Positions 1-11,500 of a DNA stretch of 64,000 nucleotides are shown in pieces. A program made the position numbers and the translations under genes. The stretch comes from Polytrichum commune (Eukaryota; Streptophyta; Polytrichopsida; Polytrichales; Polytrichaceae): positions 58,357,554-58,421,553 of the forward strand of contig OX485803.1 in NCBI GenBank assembly GCA_950295325.1. The letters are read 5' to 3'. Each line of letters begins with the position of its first letter. Positions within the stretch are counted from its first letter, which is position 1. The notes under the pieces are model-generated. The model was not told where the DNA came from and ran no database searches. It saw only the letters and a list, made by a program, of their open reading frames with translations.

Positions 1-3000
1 CAACTGGAGCTGAAATTGAGAGCCAACGATATGCGACAGTTGTGGGATCTCCAAGTGATCTAAATTCACAAGACTACCATTATCAATAGGAGGAACTTGG
101 TCCCCAGCCGGGTATCCCAACATCTTGAAGGCCATGGCTTGTTCCTTGCCGTGGAGCTCGGTGAGTGCATCTACGACCTTCTCAACGTACAGTCTCAAAT
201 CCTCGGATGGTGGGGCATGGTTTTCCGATCCCATCATTGCCCAGCCGATGTCAATGTTCTCCCTTACAATTAAAACCTTCGAAAAAACCTGACAACAGCC
301 GATACAAAGAACAGACCTAGGCCGTGAGTTCAGACAGACGACTTCAGGATCTGCACTACATACACATCGACGAATTAAGAAAACAACAAATTTCGGGATG
401 TAACATGTAGAATCCGATGAGCCCAAAATTTTGGGATGCAATAATGCTTACCTCGTCACACTGAACCCTTAAATTAGGGCTCGGACTCTCCTGGGCAGCG
501 TTGCACCACAAACCAGCCAATTCCTCTTTGTGTTCGGAAACCCGATGCAGATCTACGATAGCCCGTCTCAAAATTCGCTTTAGAAATGCTTCGATCTTCA
601 GTAGAACTTCCTCTTGATGCCAACCTTCGAAACCCATTAACGCCACTGTGTCGGACGAACAACAATGCAACGGTTCTTGGGTTCTCCCGAAGGTACATGG
701 GAAATACGTGAATCCTATGTCCTCCATATCCTGTGCACAAACGCATAGGCGTTGTGACTCCCGTTGATCCACAACTATCTCTCGGAGCTTCGCCCGTGTC
801 ATGCCTTTGATGGGGTGAGCGAGTGGCAAACCACGACCATACGTCAATCGGGTATACAACTTCAGGGCCCGCACCACATGGGGGCATTCAAATTCCAATG
901 AAGATCTATTGTCCCCAACCTCCTCTCGCATAACTCTTATAACCTCTTCCAATTCAGCCTCTGTGTGCTTCCAGGGCCGTTGAGGGCCAGACGCGAGCGG
1001 GTCTCTGATAAGAGCTTGGAACAAAGGTGACCAGCCCCACATGTTTTCCTCCTCTTCATAGTAACGTTGCCGACAATCGTACTGCTCCATTGCGTTTTTA
1101 ATATACGAGTTTCGAGCATCTTCTAACTGAGCCGCCACTCTTTCCTCGAACGCGGCAACCTGGACCAAGTGCTTCAAATACGACTCTAGCCCCCGAAGTT
1201 CTGCCTCCCGGCCCGCAGTGTCCTGCACTGGAGCATAAGGGTTCCACGAGCTCGTTGCACGGTGGACTGATGCCTGAATGTTCTCTTTGACCTGTTCTCT
1301 CGTCGCAGCGCTCTGAGTTCGCAGTAGTCACGATAATTAGGTCGGCATACAAAGACAGGATGAAACATTATCAATTTCAGAAGCATTTGCACTACATACC
1401 TCCGAGATGTGTTGATAAAAGGTGAGTATCTGCTCACCATGTTTGCAACTCGCCATAAAATCCACGGACCAAGTGCTGCAGGGATCCTAGTAACAAGTTC
1501 CCCATCCTCCTCCATTTTGGTCAAGACAGCCATACACTGTTCAGGTTGACTCAACAGTGCCTTGTTGAGAACAGGGACTGGTCCTTCATTGAGCAGCAGG
1601 TATAAACCGGGGGCATTCAGAGTCTTTGGGGGGCATTCCACGATCTCTAGATCACTAACAGTCAACAAGGCTGCAGCTCGCTGTGCATCCTGAAAGGCTT
1701 CATCCCGCGCCTGAAAATAACCAGACCGTACAATGTTGACGTCGTTGTCCTCGGCGCTTAAACCATCGTGGTGTCCCATCTCCATCGTTGACTGTACACC
1801 CCCTTGTTCTTCTTGTAAGTCCGTAGCAATTCCAAATTGTATATTACGAGAGAGCACATGAAAAGCATTATCTTCATCTCCGTCATCGTCCCCCCCTCCT
1901 AAGGTCATCGTGTCCTGCACATCTATCATGCGGACTGAACCGCATTGTACTCCGGATTCCTTCGCAGCACGACTTGCACCCCCCCCCCCCAATGTGGTTT
2001 CAGAAGCAGTATCCACTCTTTGTCTCTTCCTCGCCCTGTGCTCCCTTACCGACATCAACCGCTTCAGACCCTGGCTCCACGTCTGAGCTCCTTCGCTGGC
2101 CCCTTCTCCTTCACGTGTACTGGAACCCGTCTCTTCTATAGTATGCCACGCACTCATACCACGATCTCCGTTGGAAGACAAAGGTGATACGGGGACACTA
2201 GCACGGGAGTCAGGGGTAGTGCCGGGGGTCGATTCGGTGTTATGATTCCTCACCCTTCGACTAGAGCTTGGACTCATTCCCGCTGCTACGTGTGGTACCT
2301 GCTCAGCATACCTGACCCGAAGTGCCCTGGTACTACCTCCTTCCTGTCTTGCTGATCCACTCGACTTCGCCTGCATTGGAGTGCATTTAGGTCTGTTCAT
2401 AGCAATTGGCAGAGGTCGCTCTTCTACCGAATTCAACGCCGCCTCTATCCGAGGAGCCCAGGGCCGTTGTCCTTCCTCACGTGGAAATGTGAGACCACAC
2501 TAGGCTAATACTTCTACCACAGCCTTTGTGTCGGATGGCTTAAAGGTGGGGTACATTTTCAAAACCCCACCTTGCCCGTTGGTTAACCGCTTCCACGCAT
2601 CGCACTGGTCCTTGTGTCGGTGATAAGACAATGCGTTCTTGTCCGAAAAATCCATATGACAATACCTGCACCAGTACCAACGCCGTTTATCCTTCCCTTG
2701 CATGCGATAGAAATGGTAGCGACATCGGTAGTGTACTTCTACGATCAAATCCTTGTATTCATCTTCAGTGTACAGGCAGACCAGTGGGACACGTCCTTGG
2801 GTCAATGTAAATCGGTAGACATTCTGACCTTTCGTTGTAGTGCCTTCGATCAACCCCACTGGCCCGTTTTGTACGAGATTCCACCACACATCGAATCCAA
2901 ACTCTTTTATAAGTCGATGGTCCTCGTTCATATTGACGATACCTGCAGAACTGTCCCTATCAAAAATCCCCCCATGATCCTGAGCCCATAGCCAACCACC

Positions 3001-3150
3001 CCCGAATCGCAATTCTGATGCCGTGTCTCGGTGCAGCCATTTTCCCCTGAATCCAATCCTTGCTTCTGCACTACCCTCGGCATCCCGGCTGCACCTTTGC
3101 AGGAGTGCGACATTCTGAACCTGTAATGTGGCTTCGGGAGGTCTGGTTGA
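1..3150 (-). CDS. Unknown multi-exon gene with a CCHC zinc finger (3' end outside the window)
   Basis: I do not recognise this gene. An open frame on the minus strand runs from about 3150 to 2500 and encodes a zinc finger of form C-x2-C-x12-H-x5-C (residues around CRYC..HRHKDQC, near 2600-2670). A second exon, about 2450 to 1400, is low-complexity and Ser/Gly/Asp-rich with a basic RARKRQR stretch that could be a nuclear signal. It ends at a good donor (CGGAG then GTATGT at 1399). The third exon, about 1310-452, is Glu-rich and helical and ends GACGAG then GTAAGC at 451. The fourth begins at 288 after TTGTCAG and stays open to base 1. The phases of the last two junctions agree. GC content is higher than in the flanks. 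The join between the first two exons and the start codon are unresolved; the first in-frame ATG lies inside exon 1, near 2930. It could be a host gene or a transposon-associated gene. Confidence 0.5.
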
Positions 3151-3549
3151 TTACTTGGGAGGGGCGACGTACTCCTTGAACGTGTTGTACACTAGTCTAA
3201 ACCCTAGTACACCCTAACTATTTGAAACAGCCCAATGCTCTATTTGGATTACCATAAGATGACCCCTGAACTTGGGAAACATGATGCCAGCTCCACCCTA
3301 AACCCTTCACGGCCTATGTTACGGAGTTCTATAGAACTACCTAAACCTTCACGGCAGAACGTAGACAGTTTTGCGACATTAAAAATAACAACCCTAAACC
3401 TCACCTTTGTGTATCTGGTACTACACGTATAATGTTCGTGTCCGACCTTACGCTCCGATCTTAGTCTTACATCCCACAACCTTCTCTCTTGACCCTAAAC
3501 CCTAAACCTCGACCTACTTACATGCTCCATCTATGTTGCACAGTTCACC
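3151..3549. other. Upstream region with scattered telomere-like CCCTAAA pieces
   Basis: No convincing gene is visible. CCCTAAA or close variants occur at least five times (near 3197, 3298, 3340, 3391 and 3490-3508), on the side that would be upstream of the unknown minus-strand gene. They may be telo-box promoter motifs or a decayed telomeric patch. Short open frames here overlap on both strands and look accidental. Confidence 0.35.
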
Positions 3550-3744
3550 CCGAACGCTTGCCCACAACACTAAACCACGGCTTATCTCCCCATTCAACGA
3601 TACACTACACACACCCGAACGCTTGCCCACAACACTAAACCACGGCTCATCTCCCCATTCAACGATACACTACACACACCCGAACGCTTGCCCACAACAC
3701 TAAACCACGGCTCATCTCCCCATTCAACGATACACTACACACAG
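3550..3744. repeat. 65-bp minisatellite, three copies
   Basis: The motif CGAACGCTTGCCCACAACAC starts at 3551, 3616 and 3681, giving an exact period of 65 bp. The copies are nearly identical, differing by a single base (CGGCTTATC versus CGGCTCATC) plus slight end divergence, so the array expanded recently. Copies abut without unique spacers. Confidence 0.9.
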
Positions 3745-4954
3745 CCGAACTCTAACCACAAACTAGGGCAACACAACGCAACACACAAAGAAAGGTGCAC
3801 TTCGGACCGGGGCACAACTCTAACTGCAAGACAAGAAAAGACGACAGGGTGAAAAGATGACACTACTAAGCTCACGGACTACTGCACTAGGCCGGGTGGA
3901 CCGGGCCGGGTCCGGAGGCCTTATCGCGGGCAGGGACGTGGCAATGGGACGGGTGGGCCGCCACGCGGGGGTCGGGGGTTTTTGGGACCCGTTCCGCCCT
4001 CCAAACCCATCCTTTCGCGGGCAGAGGAATATTGCCCGCGGACGCTCTATTTCGGGGTTGGAGGGGGGGTCTGTAATGAAACGCGTTTTTGTGAATGGAC
4101 AAGCCTATTAAATAGCATTAAGTACAGTAAGGCAATGTTTGGTTAGTTTCTAAAATGGGCATGAAAAAATAAGGAGCCAAATTTTTTGGCATCATGTGGC
4201 ACAAACCCAAGGATCATGTTGCCTTGTCCTAGGGGCCCACTGAACAGATAAGACTTTTTGAGAAATATTATGCACATAAGACCTCATGCACTTAACGTCA
4301 ACACACCTAAATCAACAAATTAAGCGGGGAGCATATTTTATATCATTAAAATCGTTGAAATTGTACATTTCATTGTTCTCAAGTACAAGAAGGTTCCAAC
4401 ACAAACAATGCATTTTGGGCGACCTAAGACCAACACTTACAATATATTAGATGTGAAGAGGGTTTACATCCTCATAATCAATATGTAACTATTGTGTAAA
4501 GATTTCTAAGTGTTGGTTTTGGGTATAAGGTAGAAAGGTCTTAAGTGGCTTGGTTTCTTGATCAAACCCTCATATTTGATTGGTATGTGGTTCCGTGAGG
4601 AGCAAAGAGCAAACATCATGAAGAACTTGTTTTAAAAGAGACTGGACTACGTCTTCAAATATCAAATAACTACTCTACTCTACTCTACTCTCAACAATGA
4701 ACGCAATTAGGAGGACCTATGTATCCAATTCAGAAACCAACAAACATGCGCTTCCAATAACCATAACTCAATCAAGGTAGGTCCGATCTTCAATCCAATT
4801 TTTGCAAATGTGTCATCATCATAGACTTGCTAATGCAACATGAGTTTTTTGGGTGTAAATGTGATCGGTAGAAGTTGGAGAACATGAAACACAAACTAGG
4901 TAACACCCACATACCTTACAGACCTTAGGCATTAGTCTATCAAGAATCACAAAC
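3745..4954. other. Gene-free: GC-rich island then AT-rich DNA
   Basis: Bases 3890-4080 form a conspicuous GC-rich island rich in GGGCCGGG and CGCGGG in otherwise AT-rich DNA. The open frames in it overlap on both strands and match nothing I know. A short (CTACT)n microsatellite lies at about 4674-4691. The stretch 4550-4680 resembles parts of 22020-22160 and 38560-38640, so it belongs to a dispersed repeat. No gene is seen. Confidence 0.4.
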
Positions 4955-5187
4955 CAGTGATTGGGGAGATTTTTGGGTAGGCATAATCGGTTGAGATCCT
5001 AGTGTTTGCAAGTCCAGCCGGTTACATGTTGACATCCTCCGGGTTTCCTTTATTAAATTGGGGTATATTCTTCTACAGATTCCTCTTAAACGATCGGTAA
5101 TTTTCCTGCAGTCTTGAACTTCAACCGGTCATTTCTCCAACTCAACCGGTTCGTCTGTAACAAATTGCCGGTTCTCCCTGATCATTG
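4955..5187. mobile_element. hAT-type MITE, complete, 233 bp
   Basis: The element starts CAGTGATTGGGGAGA and ends TCTCCCTGATCATTG, which are imperfect terminal inverted repeats. It is flanked by a perfect 8-bp duplication, TCACAAAC, at 4947-4954 and 5188-5195. An 8-bp TSD with CA..TG ends is the hAT signature. The interior has several AACCGG/CCGGTT motifs and no transposase. Related copies lie at 7114, 22979, 51512, 55547, 62899 and 63619. Confidence 0.88.
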
Positions 5188-5195
5188 TCACAAAC

Positions 5196-6559
5196 TTGCT
5201 AAGTAACAAAATCTCGCGCACCGGTGGTAAAATACTTGCCGCAACTTCAAGTGCAGATTCTCCTCGCTTCTGAGTCCCATAATTCGCCGCATATAAAACG
5301 TTGACTAAGGAGTTGGAGGCACACATTTCAGCAACAAAACTATGGTGCACATGCATTCTCGAAATCTGATGTGTATCCTCCCACACTTAATGGTACTAGT
5401 GGCCACCGAAATCACGGGAGTCTCATCAACAAGAATGGCACTTGGTAGTAGTGTTCACATGAGATCTGCAAATACTGCTGCCCAGATGCAACCTCCAGGC
5501 CAAGGACTCATCTGACAAAGAGAGAGAGCAAAGATGGAATATATAAGAGTTTCCTGTTCACGAGTGGCATGGAAATTATACTATTTTCTCTTCAGATTAC
5601 AGGGGGCTTATGGACAAGTTGCAGGGGCCTCTTGGGCCGCGTAGAGTTGTTCACGCGCAAGCTTGGAATATATCTTAATTGGCGGTATCTCACACCGACT
5701 GTTGACCTTATAGCCACTCCAACCTTCCTAATGTCACACATGTGGCAAGCAAAAGTGCACGTGATGTTGAGGAGGTTTGTGGTGTTAGCGTGGAGGCATG
5801 ATAATAGAGGTTTAGTGTAGCATGTGACATTATGGAATAACACAAAGTTAACATTGCAATAATGACAACGTGATGTGTGCGAGCGTGTGATTTGAATGCT
5901 TCGGTGCATTATTTGAATGTCAAAACCTGTGATATGTTGGAGGGACATGTGATAACAAGGAGAGGTTTTAAACTAAGCGCATCCGTTCCCTAGGGTTTCA
6001 GGATATAAGAGAGGGAGTGGCATTATGGAGGGTGACTTTAGAGGTTAGGGTGTTTCGTAGGTCAAATTGTAAACAAGTAGGCTAGGATCCCGGCCTTAAG
6101 TTAGGTTACTCTATCCCAATATCTAGGATTATGGTAGATGTTACATCACGTTCCACTAGTGGTACCATCTAAAGTTTATGTGTGGGCCTTATGTGGTGAC
6201 TCGGTTGACATTTATTGATGTCATCCAAGCCACCTCGTGTCAACCATCTCATGTCTTATACTAATCACATGACATTGCTAAGCTCCACACGCCTAGGGGG
6301 TGGTTTAGGGTTTAGGTTATGGTTATGAAATTTATGTCCAAAACCAAACTCAACCATTTGCTTTTGAGCATCACTTTTGATGCTAAGTATTGAAGATCTC
6401 AACTTGATATTCTACATTTGAGTATTTAGCACAACAATAGAGGTCATCATTAAACAAAATCCAAAATGAATAATTAAGGCTTTGCTACTACTTTTAGGCC
6501 TTTGACCAAAAACATTATGATTTAATTATATTGGAGCACTTTTTTGGTCCACTATACCA
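5196..6559. other. Gene-free AT-rich stretch
   Basis: No gene is supported. The interrupted target sequence continues from the MITE to about 5390 with a short minus-strand frame of unknown nature. A single telomere-like GGGTTTAGG occurs near 6305-6315. Other open frames overlap on both strands and lack recognisable motifs. Confidence 0.3.
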
Positions 6560-6900
6560 TGCTTACACTCATGTGTGAGATATTTTATGGCACTTGAATG
6601 TACATTTTTTCATGTTATTTTTTTGAGTGGCATGGGTATGTGTAGGCTTTTAAGTTCTTCTATACTATTTGTATGGATGGCACCTTTGACTCTAGTTGTT
6701 ATGACTTTTAGAGGGTCGACTTGCCATCCTTGTGTTTTAATTACCTCTATTAGTGGGTGGTATTTATCATATTTGGTTTTGGTGGCTTGTTGAATGCATC
6801 TATCGTGTGTAAACGTGAATTCAATCATTTGTATGCAAAAGTTGGGATAGGGGTTAGTTGCAGATGTAAAGTTGTATCCATGATGGGATAGTGTTGTCTT
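6560..6900 (-). pseudogene. Decayed LINE 3' coding end (endonuclease-like domain)
   Basis: The minus-strand translation of 6610-6828 aligns with the C-terminal end of the large LINE at 43583-47543. Shared residues include IEFT..HDR, KYD..PLI or KYH..PLI, I..QGW or I..KGW, and V+GAIH..SI..L..L.IP. This is the segment I read as a restriction-like endonuclease. Weak similarity extends to about 6900, toward the RPDI motif. Neither the 3' hairpins nor a (TTTTC)n tail can be seen, so this older copy is truncated or decayed. On the plus strand the region is C-poor, the mirror of the G-poor sense strand of the LINE. Confidence 0.75.
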
Positions 6901-7113
6901 GGGGCATGTTGTTGTTGTTCATGCATTAATGACTATGAAGTGCCTTGTGTGATATGTGACTTAAATAGGTTGGTTAGTTGATGAATTGCAATGTTGTGTC
7001 TTGCGATGTTGAGCCCCTTGAGGAATTTGTTTTCACATGAGGAGAGTAAGTGTGACAAGTGTATGAATAAGATTTCATAAGACCTACATGACTGACCACT
7101 ATCTCTTGTTCAC

Positions 7114-7320
7114 CAATGTCCGGGAGATTTTGAACATTATCAGTAAAAATCCTAGTGTTCCCAAGTCCAACCAGTTACATGTTGTGATCTTTTTATTTTT
7201 CTTAATTCATTTGAAGTATATTCTACAGATTCCTCTAAAATGATCAGTAATTTTCCTGAAGTCTTGATCTTCAACCAGTTCAGCCGTATTTTGCAGTCAC
7301 TTAATTTTCCCCCTTCATTA
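7114..7320. mobile_element. hAT-type MITE, complete, 207 bp
   Basis: It starts CAATGTCCGGGAGATTTT and ends near CCTTCATTA, flanked by a perfect 8-bp TSD TTGTTCAC at 7106-7113 and 7321-7328. It shares its interior with the 4955 copy (CCTAGTGTT..CAAGTCCAACC, GATCAGTAATTTTCCTG, CTTCAACCAGTT). It is more diverged than the other copies, so probably older. No coding capacity. Confidence 0.85.
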
Positions 7321-7328
7321 TTGTTCAC

Positions 7329-8539
7329 TTGTGCATGCTTGAGCCCAACACCCTTTGGAAATTGTGTGATGAGATTCTCGACATCAATATAAAACACTAA
7401 TATTCAGACCTGCGATGGACCATGTGGTTGACCTTGGCGTCAACGAATTAAATCCGGGTATCTGGGAGATGCGTCAGTCTTTAACCAAATTACGAGATCA
7501 TCACAAGGAACAATAGCACCCCTCTGTCCAAAATCCAGGACACAGAAAGATGTTCAATCTATTAGATCTCTAGATTCTAGATACCGGCTCCTACATCTCT
7601 GTGATTCAGCCTTGCAGCTCGTAGCTTGCACGGGATTTCGGTGCTACTGAGCACCTCTAAGCCTCAGAGAGTCGGTCACCTGCGGGTTTAGAGTTTCTTA
7701 CATAGCTGGTTATTCTTGGAGTGCAGAAGAATTTGTCAAGTTTTGGAGTGCACTTTGGATGCACTTTAGATCCCCGAATGACCGACTACAGCTGAACCTG
7801 AAGAATTCAGAGTTTCAAGGATTTGCAGGCTACTCTTAGTATTTGAATTAGCCATTCTAAATTTTGTTTTCGTGAAGGTTTAGGTGATCTAGTCATTCCA
7901 GCACCGAGATCGGAGGAGTTTGTGTGTGGAGTGGCAGGTCGGTAAGAGTACTTCTCCTGCCTCTGTGGCTATCTCTAGGGAACTAGGAGATCACCTTAAC
8001 CCTTTAGAAACTCGTTGATGTATCCTTGAATTTAATCTAAATGATGCATCGTCAGTGGATTACGCTGGAAGGCTGAGTTAAGATTCATCATGATTTAGGC
8101 AGGAAAAAGACATGTTCATAGTGACTTCATCAACTTGATCAAGATGCTTGCACAAAGCGTTTAATATACACGAGCATGAGTGTGAGTCTGTAGTTACATA
8201 TCTTTACATGTATGCTGAGACTCACACCTAAAACCGTTGGTTCTTTGTTTGCATAATGGAGTGAATTCAATTAGCAGTGACTGGAACATACATATGCTTG
8301 CATTGAACGATAGACCTTGTCATGTGCCTTATGAAAACCAGGAAGGCTAAGTGATTTTCCCCCAACATTCCACTGAACGACAGTTAGTACTACTACTCAC
8401 ATGAAACTGCAAACTGTATTCCTAATTTACCAGCAGCTGGAGATCGAAGCGCAGGCATATCGAAAAATAAGAATCGAACAGAAGCCTGGTGATGGGAATT
8501 GGAGAAGTCTTCAATTCCCGTTATAGTAGAGTCGGCACC
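7329..8539 (+). promoter_or_regulatory. Upstream region of the LRR receptor kinase
   Basis: This stretch holds no supported gene. It ends in the probable 5' leader of the receptor kinase. An in-frame upstream ATG at 8492 would add 16 residues before the preferred start at 8540. I cannot place a TATA box or transcription start with confidence. Confidence 0.3.
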
Positions 8540-11500
8540 ATGATGACTTCAAGCCCTCGCCTGTTCGTGCTTCCGCTGCTCTTCAGCTTCATTACAGTCT
8601 GTCTGGCGACTCCAGAAGGTACTTGTCGATCTGTCTTCGAACATAACCTTGTCCCATATACACACACCAACACACACACATGTTGGGGAAAAAGTATACA
8701 ACTGTGTATAAATTTTCTGTAACTCCTAATTGCATTCATCATGTGGCAAGAAGATCACGTGTAACCACACTAAATATGATATTTAGTGTCATATGATATT
8801 TTATTTCACTATGGGAACTTTTCGGATGACACTTCTTATGAATAAGTAAACAAATATTGTCATGGATGATGAATGAGTTCATCCATTGGCCAAAACCCTG
8901 CCTTTCTCTTGTCAGCAACTTGTGATGCAATTATTGTCGTGGAGGATTGAAATTTGGATGCAAAATCACTTTTTAAGTGACAGTAGTTGCAACACTGTAA
9001 GTCTATGATGCCCCAAAAATTTTACAAGGAATGACAAGTAATGGTGGGTTAACATTTAGTGTTGGTGACACTACACCGCAGTTTGCAATTAGTATTGATC
9101 AACACATTTATAACTGGCGACACTAAAGTTGTGTTTGATGTACTAGTGATGATGATCTGTGGCCTGGTAAAATGTAGGAGACACGTTACAGGGTCTGCAG
9201 CAGTACTGGAATGTCTCCTTCGGACGATCATGGAGAGGTCTCCGTCCATGCCATCACAACTGGCTTGGTGTGACTTGCGACATGAAAGATGGCCATGTAA
9301 TCGGCTTGTAAGTAGCAGTAGTCAGTCTGAGAAATTTATGATGTTTTTCTCCTTTTGAAATTACATCTATACTATTAGTTTCATCCAAAAAGAATGTCAC
9401 GCTTTCGTGATGGCATTTGTTCATCTATCGTTGTCGGGCACTCTCACATGTTGTGCTTCGCTCTTGCAAGCTTGCAGAAATCGCAACACGAGATTCCGAT
9501 CTCTCTCCCATTTCGCTAGCAGTTTAGGGCGTGCTCGACCCTCGGGGGGTGCACCTTTCATTAAAACCTAGAATCACGTGCGTTCATTGCATACTCTAAA
9601 AACCCCCTATATACAAGTTATTTTTTGTGAAATGAAGTAATACACATACAATTGCAACAATAAATATACAAGTGACAATATGTATACACAAAAAAATATC
9701 CATTCATATATAGTCATTAACATAAGTATACAAATATACTTTTGAACAATAATCAACCCCTATAATATGTATAAGAAAATATCCTAGCTTTCATCAGCAA
9801 AGTCGTTGAAATTTTTTTCATCTCCCGGATGTAACTCATAAACATTTGATTCACCAATGTATGTCATTGTAGCCAATGCAATTATTATCTCTAAGTCTAC
9901 CATCAAATGATCAGTAAGATTATATGTCCACTTGTTGTTAGCCCCTTTTTGATATCAACATAAACCAATCTCCTTGTTACTTTGAGCTGAACGAATCATT
10001 TCAAAACCCTAATACTGCCTCTTTCCCCGATATTACCTTGACACCTTGTACATGGTTCATACTACCCTATAAGGTTGCTAACGCAAATCGTTAATCCTAG
10101 TTAATCCTAATTTCATCCAATATGAAAACTTATGATATGTAGTATAGTAACAGTACCATACAAGTACAATTATTGTATACTTTTTCAAGGCCTTCCATAT
10201 ATGTACGTAACTATAAATTATAACATGTATACCATATGTATACGTAATACGGCAAGGTCCAAATCAATACCCCTCCTGTGCACTCACGTATACTCGTACA
10301 TGTTTAGTACAGTGCACCCCCCGAGGCTCGACCTTCAACCTTGTTATTGAAACAAAGGACGTTTCCAACATTTATGATGAGCAATTAGCTTTGTTGCGTA
10401 TGCAACGGGATGTGTTTTATTGTTGTTGCATGTGCACCAAGCGGATTGCTAGTAATTATAAGTTGCAGAATCGTAAGCTCAGATCCTAAATATGCCATCT
10501 CTGAGAGTTACAGCATGTATGTCATCATCATCGTGAGCTCATTTCTTTATTGTGTCAGTTCCACTAATTTGTCCACCTCCTTACTTTGAGATAAATGTAT
10601 AAACATTCTTGTTACTAAACAATGACTACTCTAATGTGTACTCATGACGGCATTGCGTTCAGGAATTTGACTTGGAATTCAACACTCGTCGCCCTCGGAA
10701 AGCCTATACCTCCCTCGATTGGCCAACTCACAAATCTGGAGACTTTGGTTCTCACCAACATGAGTCTCACTGGAACTCTAACAGTAGAGATTGGCAAGCT
10801 CACACAGCTGACGACGCTGGATCTTACTGAAAACTTCATCGTTGGGCCTATACCAGAAGAAATCACATTATGCACCAACCTAAAAACTCTGTGAGCACAT
10901 AATGAGCCATTTCCTATATGTCATCGATTATCAAACAAAAAATGGGTAGATGATGAAGCGAATGTATGATTCTAACAAGAATTTACAATTGTTGCTTTAA
11001 AGCTGTGCCATCCTGTAGTTACTATGACTAATTCTCTACTTCGTTAACAAGACTCGGAAGCTAAGGTACGTGCTTTTGGTCCATTCAGATCGTTTCGGCA
11101 AAATAATCTAGGTGGGCAGCTGCCTGTATTTTTGGGAAAACTTACGAAACTGGTGAAATTGTAAGTCAATCTCCCTTAATCTCTTGGACAGCATCCTTAC
11201 CCAGCCTTCGTGACGTGAATTCCTTCAAAAAGGAATTTTCTTACAGTTAATGTCATGTAGGCACCGTTGAATCCGAATTAATGTTCCAGAACGCAATTGA
11301 CAGGGACTTGCACAAGAACAGTATGTGGGGGGGTCTTCCACCAGAATGGGAAACCATGACGGCCATCCAAAGCATGTAAGTGAAGACCTCCAATTCATTA
11401 TTGATACCCAAATGATATTCGATTCACGTGCTCAAGGTATCGATTTCTTCCGCCTTTACCCATAATTGTAGCAAGTAATCAATAGATCCATCTATACAAG

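Noticed and set aside
1186-1352. Continuation of the exon through the junction at 1399 as one reading frame
   Set aside because: A strong donor (AG-GTATGT) at 1399 and the different frame used downstream show an intron; the overlap frames are shadows.
3550-3744. CRISPR-like array
   Set aside because: The 65-bp units abut directly with no unique spacers, and the genome is eukaryotic.
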